Below are positions 1-6,822 of a stretch of 20,199 nt of DNA, piece by piece. Source of the DNA: SAR202 cluster bacterium Io17-Chloro-G7 (GTDB lineage: Bacteria > Chloroflexota > Dehalococcoidia > UBA3495); NCBI GenBank assembly GCA_002817055.1, contig MUCU01000015.1, forward strand, positions 1 to 20,199, given 5' to 3'. A model generated the notes under the pieces. The model was given only the letters and a program-made list of their open reading frames with translations. It was not told where the DNA came from and did no database searches. Each line of letters opens with the position of its first letter. The first letter of the stretch is position 1. Position numbers and translations under genes: made by a program.

Positions 1-70
1 ATTTCGCCCTTCCCCATCAAGCACCTCCACACACCTTTGGGGAAATCATAAACTAAATTTCAAACTATGT

Positions 71-385
71 TCAAGTTTTGAGATAGTTTCTTAGTGGGAC
101 CTCAACAGGTTGATCGCTGATTTCAGATTTTGCTTCGCCGACCGTTGCGCCAGCCAACTCAGGCAAATCCGCAGCCGATTGCACCACAGCCACTTGCCCC
201 ATGTCCAAATCTTCCAGAGCGACGCTTTGAGCGTTTTCCGGAGGTTCGGCAATTCCCGGCAGATTTATCTCTGTGGCCCGTGGCCTATTGCGGCCTTTTT
301 CCGAGGCAGGCCGCCCTTTTGCTGTCCTCTTGAGTCCGCCAAATAGTTTTGCGACGCTCGGGAAATTATCTGAAAACCATCCCAT
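71..385 (-). CDS. Small hydrophilic protein of unknown function
   Basis: Encodes 104 residues, with no membrane segment or recognisable motif. The N-terminal 40 residues are basic (GLKRTAKGRPASEKGRNRPR) and the rest is acidic and rich in Ala, Val, Glu and Asp, suggesting a soluble and perhaps partly disordered protein. Its reality rests on signals outside the ORF. A purine-rich ribosome site (AAGGAAGG, - strand) ends five bases before the ATG. About 80 bases further upstream on the same strand is TTGACT, 17 bases, TATAAT. The overlapping + strand ORFs have no such signals and are read as shadows. It is transcribed away from the respiratory operon, so no functional link is implied. I do not recognise a family. 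Confidence 0.62.
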   Translation of the reverse strand: MGWFSDNFPSVAKLFGGLKRTAKGRPASEKGRNRPRATEINLPGIAEPPENAQSVALEDLDMGQVAVVQSAADLPELAGATVGEAKSEISDQPVEVPLRNYLKT

Positions 386-465
386 GTTTGCCTTCCTTCG
401 ACACCACCTCCCGCACCCCTAATCACACAATTCATCCGCCGGCAAACCGCCGGATTGCTATTGTC

Positions 466-494
466 ATTATAAGTTTGGTAAAAAATGGAGTCAA
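466..494 (-). promoter_or_regulatory. Sigma70-type promoter for the small minus-strand gene
   Basis: On the - strand, TTGACT (489-494) is followed by a 17-base spacer and a perfect TATAAT (466-471). Five of six -35 bases and all six -10 bases match the consensus at ideal spacing. Transcription would start near 459 and give a leader of roughly 75 bases before the ATG at 385. The leader contains CCGCCGG twice (437-443 and 448-454). Confidence 0.7.
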
Positions 495-690
495 TTGAAT
501 CACACTCAACAAATGGCCAAAACAACGTTTTCGTAACAGGATACGGCAATCCGAAGGGCTTTCCGGCTGGATTACGGTATGTTAGGCCAACGGCATCGGG
601 CCAACGGGCGCATCACGGGATGCCCAACGTCAGACCACCGGGCGCCCGTATGCCGACGGGGGTACAGAATAGATTGGCTGACGAATAGCC

Positions 691-719
691 TTGACACCCC
701 TAGGGTGCTGTGATATTTT
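691..719 (+). promoter_or_regulatory. Probable promoter of the ACIII operon
   Basis: A perfect -35 box TTGACA (691-696) is followed, after 17 bases, by TATTTT (714-719; four of six -10 bases). A TGATAT at 711 is an alternative -10 with shorter spacing. The 8-base palindrome CCCTAGGG (698-705) lies within the spacer, where a regulator could block or reorient polymerase. Transcription would start near 726, about 60 bases before the first gene of the operon at 786. Confidence 0.55.
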
Positions 720-785
720 TCACCTGGCCTTCGCCGGGCAGTTGACCAGCTATGAGTTGAATCCGGCGCAAGGAGCTATATAAGC

Positions 786-1112
786 ATGTTAGAAGACGCA
801 AAACCACTAACTAGCGCAAACTGGAACGACATTCACTTGTGGCTCACATATTTTTGGATCTATGTGCCGCTGGTATTGACGTTTGCCCTTACCATGTTGA
901 CCGCTCATGCGATCATCCCGTCTTTGATGATGACTGGGCACATGCCTGCCTCGATTGGGCCGTTGTCAGTCAATCCTGGTTTAATTGGCAGGATTAGAAT
1001 CCTAATGACGGCGTTTGCGGCTCTTGTGGCGGTTGCGGCGGTCGTCATGATGGTCCTGACCATAAATAAGGCGTTGGATGTAGACAAATTCTGGGATCGG
1101 TGGTTAATCTAG
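786..1112 (+). CDS. Two-helix membrane protein of unknown function, first gene of the ACIII operon
   Basis: Encodes 108 residues. Two hydrophobic segments are clear, at about residues 20-42 and 71-93, joined by a loop of roughly 28 residues (PSLMMTGHMPASIGPLSVNP). The N terminus is hydrophilic and the C terminus is charged (DVDKFWDRWLI). Histidines at 17, 41 and 52 lie near the membrane boundaries. No heme-binding CxxCH is present. The start is well supported: AAGGAG at 770-775, ten bases before ATG, downstream of the promoter at 691. It is the first gene of a co-directional operon for an alternative complex III-like enzyme, which suggests an accessory or assembly subunit. That role is inferred from position alone; I do not recognise the family. 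Confidence 0.75.
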   Translation: MLEDAKPLTSANWNDIHLWLTYFWIYVPLVLTFALTMLTAHAIIPSLMMTGHMPASIGPLSVNPGLIGRIRILMTAFAALVAVAAVVMMVLTINKALDVDKFWDRWLI

Positions 1113-1207
1113 TCCGCCTTTAGTAACTTGCGGTTGGGCCAATACGGTCAGATCAAGTTCTAATAATACAGGCCGGTACTGTTCAATCCGGCAATCTTAA
1201 GGAATAC

Positions 1208-1261
1208 ATGGCGATTAATAGTACCCACGGCAGCGGAAGGATTACAGGGATTACGCTGTGA
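1208..1261 (+). other. Possible 17-codon leader ORF or frameshifted N-terminus of actA
   Basis: The ATG at 1208 has a good ribosome site (AAGGA four to five bases upstream). It encodes 17 residues ending in ...RITGITL, then a TGA that overlaps the GTG start of actA (GTGA, 1258-1261). The arrangement fits translational coupling through a leader peptide. It fits equally well a single-base indel that split the cytoplasmic N terminus of actA from its body. The sequence cannot decide between these. Confidence 0.3.
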
Positions 1262-1908
1262 GGAGACCCCGAGGAAAAATGCTGGCCTTGGCCCTAGCCG
1301 GGTCTGGCATAACCGTGATTCTGGGTTTCGTGATTGTGGTATTGCTTATCTCTTGGTATTCCAACCCACCATTTGGCTTGGGCAACGCACTGGCTCAACC
1401 CGTCGCATTTCCACATACGGTGCACGTAGCCGACAACGGGATACAATGCGAGTTCTGCCACAGGAATGTGACCAAGGGTGAAGCAGCCACCGTTCCGGCA
1501 GTGGAGCAGTGCCTGTTTTGTCACGTGAACATAGAGGGCCAGACAGATCAGGCGAAAACGGAGATATCCAAGGTCAGGGTTAGTTTTGAGACCAATCAGC
1601 CGATTAACTGGGAACGTGTACACCGGCTACCGGATCACGTCAGATTCGTTCACGAAGCCCACATACGCGCTCTCACCGCCATGGACGAATCGAGCCGCGA
1701 CTCCGCTCAGAAAATCCAGGCGGCGTGCTCGATATGTCACGGAGACATTTCCAAGTCCACAGAGGTTAAACCCAAGCGGTTCCAGTCCCTTAAGATGGGC
1801 ACTTGCCTAGACTGCCACCGGTTCCTTTCCTTGGTGCCCGACGACGAGGGATACAACAAACCCGAGTTTACCGATATACCCACCGATTGCACGATATGCC
1901 ACAAATAA
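1258..1908 (+). CDS. actA: Membrane-anchored pentaheme cytochrome c, ActA-like subunit of ACIII
   Basis: Encodes 216 residues. It starts with a basic stretch (RRPRGK) and one uncleaved-looking transmembrane helix (about 8-32). A periplasmic domain follows with five CxxCH heme c motifs: C64EFCH, C85LFCH, C157SICH, C183LDCH and C211TICH. Extra histidines (for example in FPHTVH and RFVHEAHI) are candidate distal ligands. Five hemes and a single anchor are as known for ActA of alternative complex III, where the protein passes electrons toward the periplasmic acceptor. The GTG start keeps the positive N terminus expected of a cytoplasmic tail; ATG at 1279 with GAGG upstream is an alternative. A pentaheme NrfH- or Qrc-type cytochrome was considered, but the downstream actC, actD and actE homologues favour ACIII. 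Confidence 0.88.
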   Translation: MRRPRGKMLALALAGSGITVILGFVIVVLLISWYSNPPFGLGNALAQPVAFPHTVHVADNGIQCEFCHRNVTKGEAATVPAVEQCLFCHVNIEGQTDQAKTEISKVRVSFETNQPINWERVHRLPDHVRFVHEAHIRALTAMDESSRDSAQKIQAACSICHGDISKSTEVKPKRFQSLKMGTCLDCHRFLSLVPDDEGYNKPEFTDIPTDCTICHK

Positions 1909-1978
1909 TGTCTAAAATAGCAAAACAAAATGTTTGCGTTCTGGGCCATTTTTTGAGCCAATCCCTGGGCCGAATAGT

Positions 1979-4300
1979 ATGAAATTAACACGCCGAAATT
2001 TCCTGGCTTGGGCTGGAGTTGGAGCGGTTGGCGCCGTCGCATGCGAAGGCTTTGGCATTCGCGAAGGAGAATTCGACATCCAGAGCCCGGTCAGTCTTCC
2101 CGAGGACTTGGTCAAGGGGAAAGACAACTGGTACGCAACGCTGTGTCGCAACTGCAACTCCGGCGAAGGGATAGTCGTCCGGGTTATGGAAGGAAGGGCC
2201 AAGAAGATCCAAGGGAACCCGATGTTCCCCATCAACCACGGAAAGCATCGCCCGGCTTGCGAGGCGGCTTTACAAGCCCTATATCACCCTGACCGCATTG
2301 CCACTCCAATGCAGCGCTCAGGAGCCAGGGGTTCGGGCCAGTTTTCGCCCATATCTTGGTCCGCCGCTTTGGACAAGCTAGAGCAAGAACTAAAGGTCAG
2401 GGGCAGTTCCATGCTCATGACCACCGATCCGTTGCGTGGCCACTTGGGCACATTAGTCCGCAAGTTTACTGAATCCGTGGGCGGTCGCTACTTGGGGTTC
2501 GACACGCTGGACCACGCAACCTTTAGGGCGGCGGTCAAGGACGTGTTCAACCAAGACCTGTTGCCCGATTTCGACCTGGCCAATACCCACTTTCTGCTGT
2601 CCTTTGGCGCTGATTTCCTTTCTACCTGGGTGTCGCCAACCCGCTGGAATATTGGGTATGGCGAGTTCCGTAATGGCAAAGAGAAGGAGAGAGGCACCCT
2701 GTACCAGGTGGATTCCCGGTTCTCCATGACTGCAGCCAATGCCGACAAATGGTTGCCCATAGAACCGGGGTATGAAGGCTACTTGGCCTTGAGCCTGGCC
2801 CACGTGATAATCTCTGAAAATCTTCAGGCAGCAGGGGTAGACGTCGGCGCCCTGACCGGAGGCCCGTCCGCCGAAGCAGCAGGAGTTCTGGAAGCTTTCC
2901 GGCCCGAAGCCATGGCTGAACGGGTGTTTCTCTCGGGTAGCATGCGCGGCGATGAGGGTGTCGAAATTATTCGCCGCCTTGCCAGGGAGTTCGCAAGCAA
3001 GAAGCCTAGCCTGGCGCTTGGCGGCGGCTCTGCCGGGGCCCAAACAAACGGTTTGTTCAACCTTCGAGCGATATACGCATTAAATTATCTGGTTGGTAGT
3101 GTCGCCGCAGAGGGTGGCATCCGCTTTAACCCCGGAAGCCCTTTGGAAGATGTGCCCGCTTCTCCTCAAGTAGGAACGCTAAACGACTGGATCAGGGTTA
3201 AACAGGACTTGGACGTTGGCGCGATCAATATGTTAATGCTACGCCAAGCCAATCCAGTCTACGGCCTTCCGGAACAGGTCAGGTTTAGAGACGCCATTAC
3301 GACGGCCAACGACTTGTTCGTGGTTAGCTTCTCCCCATTCCTGGATGAGACCAGCGCATTGGCCGATTTGATACTTCCGGACCGGACGCCCTTGGAAGAT
3401 TGGGGCGACGACATTCCGGAACCGGGGCCGGGCTATCAAGTTGTTGGCTTCCAGCAGCCAGTGGTCAACCCGTTCCACGAATTGGACCCACAAAGTTTCC
3501 CCGATCTCTTGCTGACTATGGCCCAAGAGCTAGGCAAAGAAGGAGACTTGCCCTGGCCGAATTACCGGTCGATGTTGCGGGAAGGGGCTGACGCCTTATT
3601 CGCCCTGAACCGAGGTTCAATCCAAGCGTCCTCAGCTGACGATTTCTGGAACCAGGCGCTGCAAAAGGGCGGTTGGTGGGACGAAAACGCCGCTGGAACT
3701 CAGAACGTGGCGGCGCCCGCCGGATTGTACAGCAACTTGGTCCGGGACGCAGCCACTCCCAAATTCGCCGGAGCAGCCGGGTCAGACAACACCTTTTATC
3801 TGGTGCCATTCGCTCATAACACTTTGCAAGACGGCCAATACGCACACTTGCCTTGGTTGCAAGCGGCGCCTGACCCGTTGACTACCATCACTTGGCAGAC
3901 TTGGGCCGAGATTAACGACGTGGACGCCCGCTTCCTTGATATCAAGGAAGGCGACGTGCTCCTGATCGCTTCGTCCAGAGGCTCAATACGAGTGCTGGCA
4001 TACCCAACTCCGGCTTCTCCCACTGGGACCATTTCAGTGCCACTGGGTCAAGGCCACCGTTATGGGACTGAGTACGCTTCGGACCGTCCGGGAAACGAGA
4101 GTTCCAATGTCATGGACATTTTGGAGCCAGCACAAGTCGAAGGCACTGGCTCATTGGCCTGGGCCAATACTTGGGTAAATGTAACTAAAACCGGGGATAG
4201 TGTTAAAGTAGCCAAATTCGAAGGAATCGTCCGAGCGGTAGAGTTGGGGATTCTACCTTCCGAGCGGATTATCCGCACCATCACGCCAGAGGAGGCATAG
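1979..4300 (+). CDS. actB1: Molybdopterin-oxidoreductase-fold subunit of ACIII (ActB N-terminal half), Tat-exported
   Basis: Encodes 773 residues from the ATG at 1979. This start is chosen because it places a twin-arginine signal (TRRNFLAW, residues 4-11) at the N terminus; a TTG start at 1934 would bury it. The signal ends in AVAC22, a plausible lipobox. The following domain resembles the molybdopterin oxidoreductase superfamily (CRNC...GRAKKIQGNP...YHPDRI). The usual first-cluster pattern is incomplete: C56 and C59 are present, residue 63 is Glu where the third Cys is expected, and C94 is the fourth. Loss of cofactor binding in this half is known for ActB of characterised ACIII, so the subunit is probably structural. 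ActB is usually fused to its iron-sulfur domain; here that domain is the separate next gene. Related QrcB or PsrA proteins are alternatives. Confidence 0.85.
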   Translation: MKLTRRNFLAWAGVGAVGAVACEGFGIREGEFDIQSPVSLPEDLVKGKDNWYATLCRNCNSGEGIVVRVMEGRAKKIQGNPMFPINHGKHRPACEAALQALYHPDRIATPMQRSGARGSGQFSPISWSAALDKLEQELKVRGSSMLMTTDPLRGHLGTLVRKFTESVGGRYLGFDTLDHATFRAAVKDVFNQDLLPDFDLANTHFLLSFGADFLSTWVSPTRWNIGYGEFRNGKEKERGTLYQVDSRFSMTAANADKWLPIEPGYEGYLALSLAHVIISENLQAAGVDVGALTGGPSAEAAGVLEAFRPEAMAERVFLSGSMRGDEGVEIIRRLAREFASKKPSLALGGGSAGAQTNGLFNLRAIYALNYLVGSVAAEGGIRFNPGSPLEDVPASPQVGTLNDWIRVKQDLDVGAINMLMLRQANPVYGLPEQVRFRDAITTANDLFVVSFSPFLDETSALADLILPDRTPLEDWGDDIPEPGPGYQVVGFQQPVVNPFHELDPQSFPDLLLTMAQELGKEGDLPWPNYRSMLREGADALFALNRGSIQASSADDFWNQALQKGGWWDENAAGTQNVAAPAGLYSNLVRDAATPKFAGAAGSDNTFYLVPFAHNTLQDGQYAHLPWLQAAPDPLTTITWQTWAEINDVDARFLDIKEGDVLLIASSRGSIRVLAYPTPASPTGTISVPLGQGHRYGTEYASDRPGNESSNVMDILEPAQVEGTGSLAWANTWVNVTKTGDSVKVAKFEGIVRAVELGILPSERIIRTITPEEA

Positions 4301-4400
4301 CCTCAGGTCGAAGAGGGCCTCAGGTCAATGAACCTAATAGATATTCGCCCGTAAATTTAGACGTATATTTCAAGCGTTTGGTCAAGAGGCAGTAGCGCAA
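4301..4400 (+). other. Intergenic leader between actB1 and actB2 with a short direct repeat
   Basis: This 100-base gap holds GCCTCAGGTC twice (4300-4309 and 4317-4326), separated by seven bases, directly after the actB1 stop. A weak AGAGG site lies about 11 bases before the actB2 start. No terminator is evident, so the two genes are probably cotranscribed. Confidence 0.35.
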
Positions 4401-5189
4401 ATGGTAAGTTCTAGAGCTCCACACAAATGGGGAATGGTTGTCGACCTGGACAAATGCACGGGGTGTCAAGCCTGTGTAGTCGCCTGCCAGTCCGAGAATA
4501 ACCTGCCAATTAATACGAAAGATTTTTTCCTGCAGGGCCGTGCTTACGAGTGGATTCGAATCGAGCGGTATTGGGAGGGTGAGTACCCCAATGTCAAAGC
4601 TCGGTTTATCCCAATTATGTGTCAGCATTGCGAGAACGCACCCTGCGAACCGGTATGCCCGGTGTTCGCCACCTACCATAATGAACAAGGGATGAACGTA
4701 CAGATTTATAACCGTTGCGTGGGCACTCGCTACTGCGCTAACAACTGTCCCTACCAGGCCAGGTTCTTTAATTACTGGGAGCCGGTGTGGCCCGAGCGCA
4801 TGCGGAACCAATTGAATACAGACGTCACAGTCCGCAGCCGGGGCATCATGGAGCGGTGCAGCTTCTGCGTGCAGCGCATCCGCCGGGGCGAACTGACCGT
4901 GGAAAGGCAGGAAAAAGGAACACTAGATTACAAGACGATGAAAGAGCGCAACCACTTGCCCGCTTGCGTAATGTCCTGTCCCACTAACGCTCTGATGTTC
5001 GGCGACCAGGGAGATCCCACCAGCCCGGTACACGATTATTTCGAAGATGCAAACAAACAGATCGAGGCTCGCCACGCCGGCCATCACGAAAGCGAATCAA
5101 GGGTCTATAGGCTGCTGGAAGAAATGGGAACGAAGCCGAATGTGGTCTACCTGAAGAAAGTGGACCTCTACCCCGTGAATAAGGTCTAA
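4401..5189 (+). CDS. actB2: Four-cluster ferredoxin-type iron-sulfur subunit of ACIII (ActB C-terminal half)
   Basis: Encodes 262 residues. Cysteine groups are ordered as in ActB, PsrB and NrfC: C19xxC22xxC25xxxC29; C74xxC77xxxxC82xxxC86; C106xxT109xxC112xxxC116; and C153xxC156 with C189xxxC193. The third group has Thr in place of the second Cys (RCVGTRYCANNCPY), the pattern expected for a [3Fe-4S] cluster. The predicted content is therefore three [4Fe-4S] and one [3Fe-4S], as established for ActB. There is no signal peptide; export would depend on binding ActB1 and passing through the Tat system with it, as is known for other separate iron-sulfur subunits of this superfamily. Together with the previous gene (773 plus 262 residues) it equals a normal fused ActB. 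Confidence 0.92.
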   Translation: MVSSRAPHKWGMVVDLDKCTGCQACVVACQSENNLPINTKDFFLQGRAYEWIRIERYWEGEYPNVKARFIPIMCQHCENAPCEPVCPVFATYHNEQGMNVQIYNRCVGTRYCANNCPYQARFFNYWEPVWPERMRNQLNTDVTVRSRGIMERCSFCVQRIRRGELTVERQEKGTLDYKTMKERNHLPACVMSCPTNALMFGDQGDPTSPVHDYFEDANKQIEARHAGHHESESRVYRLLEEMGTKPNVVYLKKVDLYPVNKV

Positions 5190-5265
5190 GCTGAGAAACG
5201 ACCGGACCTTGAAACCGCAACCTTAGGCGAAGTCCTAAGACCATAGGCAGAAGAAGGTTAAACAC

Positions 5266-6687
5266 TTGGCAGCCAGCGAAAATAAATATTCAGGAATGTG
5301 GGTCTTCCCATCAGCCGAAGGCATGACCCGGGACGTGGCCGCCAAAATGGCCGCCACACCCAGGATATTCCCTCTGGTCATGACCGCTGCGGGTGTTTTG
5401 TTTATCCTGGGTATCATCGGGTTCATCGTCCGGGCAGTGGACGACGGTTTCGACGATTATGCGGCCTGGGGCTACTATGCGGCCATTTTCTCCATGGTAT
5501 TCATGGTTGCCGGAGCAGCCCCGTTGGCGGCAGTGGCTTTCCGTCTTACCAAGAGCCACTGGCGTAGGCCGCTGTCCCGCATATCGGAAATGTTCGCGGT
5601 CCTCGGCATTTTCTCGACGCTGATGCTGATCCCCTTGATGATTGCGATGCCGGCCATAAATAACACTGAATTCGTGGTCGGTTCCGAATCCATGGAAATA
5701 CGAAGGACCATTTGGTTTGAGGTACCCATTGGCGCGCCTTTGTCCTGGGACATACTGGGCTTGGTATTCCTCACCATATGCGGACTGGGCATTCTCTGGC
5801 TGTCGGCACTACCCGACCTGGCCGAATGCAGGTTAACCGCAACCGGTTTCCGCGCCAGGATATACCGTTTACTGTCGGGTCACTGGTTTGGTACCAAGCG
5901 GCAATGGAACACCCAAAAAGCCGGTCTAGCGATCTTGGGCGGTTTCTATTTCATGCTGCTAATCTTTGTACAATTCGTCATCGTGTCCGACTACGCAATG
6001 AGTTTGGTGCCCGGCTGGAAGGACTCGATTCTCCCGCCGCTTTACACATTGACCAGTCTCCAATCATCGTTGGGCGCAATCTTAATCATCCTATTCATCC
6101 TTCGTCGCTGGGGCGGTTACGGGGAATACATTGGCGTAGCCCCATTTTGGTCGGCCAGCAAAATTCTCTTAGGCCTGACACTACTGTGGGTTTACCACAC
6201 ATTCGCCTTCTTCATCACGTTCTGGTTCGGTCGCTTGGAAGTGGAACAGAACATTATCAAGTACCTGTTCATCGAATCTTATGGCGGAGCTTTCGCCGCC
6301 AATCTGTTCTTTAGCTTCGCAGTCCCATTCCTGATACTTTTGTGGAACCCCGTGCGGAAGACAGCATGGGGGCCGGCCTTGGCCGGTCTGTCGGCGCTGG
6401 GTGGGGCGTTCATATTTAACATCAGGATGTTTGTTGGCTCATTCAATGCAACCGACGGCCAGGAAATCTTCAACGTTGGTCTGGCAAGAGTACCGGGACC
6501 AACCTACCCTGACGTATTCGACGTTTTCATGGTGATCGGAGGAATCGGTGCGGCCATATTCATATATTTGCTCGCCACCAAGATAGTTCCGATCCTGTCG
6601 GTCTGGGAAACCAAGGAAGGAGCCAAATACCAGAAGATGGGTACCCTGATAAAAGGTGAGTACCTGATTCTGGCTAAACCCGAATAA
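5266..6687 (+). CDS. actF: NrfD-family membrane subunit, ActF-like
   Basis: Encodes 473 residues with about ten hydrophobic helices, starting near residues 35-55 and ending near 425-447. The overall plan is that of the NrfD/PsrC family, which forms the quinol-side membrane part of ACIII. The TTG start is supported by AAGAAGG (5251-5257), eight bases upstream; an ATG at 5296 is the alternative. The N-terminal half has the pattern helix, HWRRPLSRISE, helix, similar in layout to the matching part of the second NrfD protein. The protein ends with PILSVWETKEG and a cytoplasmic tail. The next gene matches my recollection of ActC much better, so I assign this one as ActF-like by elimination. If correct, the order differs from the usual A-B-C-D-E-F. 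Confidence 0.78.
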   Translation: MAASENKYSGMWVFPSAEGMTRDVAAKMAATPRIFPLVMTAAGVLFILGIIGFIVRAVDDGFDDYAAWGYYAAIFSMVFMVAGAAPLAAVAFRLTKSHWRRPLSRISEMFAVLGIFSTLMLIPLMIAMPAINNTEFVVGSESMEIRRTIWFEVPIGAPLSWDILGLVFLTICGLGILWLSALPDLAECRLTATGFRARIYRLLSGHWFGTKRQWNTQKAGLAILGGFYFMLLIFVQFVIVSDYAMSLVPGWKDSILPPLYTLTSLQSSLGAILIILFILRRWGGYGEYIGVAPFWSASKILLGLTLLWVYHTFAFFITFWFGRLEVEQNIIKYLFIESYGGAFAANLFFSFAVPFLILLWNPVRKTAWGPALAGLSALGGAFIFNIRMFVGSFNATDGQEIFNVGLARVPGPTYPDVFDVFMVIGGIGAAIFIYLLATKIVPILSVWETKEGAKYQKMGTLIKGEYLILAKPE

Positions 6688-6732
6688 CCGTCTTTTCCAA
6701 ATTCACGTGAATTCTTGAGCTAGTCGGAGCAA

Positions 6733-6800
6733 GTCCTTCGGCAGGCTCAGGATGAACGGTGGGTTGTTCGCTCGTGTTGAGTTCGGCGAACCACCGGTGG
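6733..6800. repeat. REP-like imperfect inverted-repeat element between two operon genes
   Basis: The left arm reads GTCCTTCGGCAGGCTCAGG followed by ATGAACGG. The right arm (about 6768-6791, GTGTTGAGTTCGGCGAACC) is its imperfect inverse. I recognise the CTTCGxCAGGCTCAGGxxGAACGG motif from memory as a dispersed repeat in many bacterial genomes. It lies in the 135-base gap between the two NrfD genes and leaves the actC ribosome site (AGGAG, about 6813) intact. Confidence 0.6.
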
Positions 6801-6822
6801 TAACGAATTCTTAGGAGCTTCC

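Larger units (their letters stand above)
386..785. other. 400-base divergent regulatory region without a convincing gene
   Basis: The region separates the - strand gene from the ACIII operon and carries a promoter in each direction (466-494 on -, 691-719 on +). Between them are an imperfect hairpin (606-625, CATC/GATG core extended by GGGC/CCC with a bulge) and a perfect 10-base palindrome CGGGCGCCCG (639-648), a possible operator. A 67-codon + strand ORF at 485-688 has no ribosome site and low-complexity composition, so I do not call it a gene. Confidence 0.55.

Noticed and set aside
1..70. Terminator of the - strand gene from the TTCCCCA/TGGGGAA pair (10-16, 39-45)
   Set aside because: Seven-base arms with a 22-base loop and no following T-run on the - strand; too weak to call.
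485..688. 67-codon + strand ORF in the divergent control region
   Set aside because: No ribosome site, overlaps the - strand promoter, and the composition looks like translated non-coding DNA.
5778..6314. 178-codon + strand ORF inside the ActF-like gene
   Set aside because: Arg/His-rich shadow frame without membrane or domain character, over a clear ten-helix protein.
1258..6687. Assignment of the operon as a Qrc or polysulfide reductase complex
   Set aside because: The split subunits fit Qrc/Psr, but the pentaheme ActA, second NrfD protein, ActD and monoheme ActE favour ACIII.
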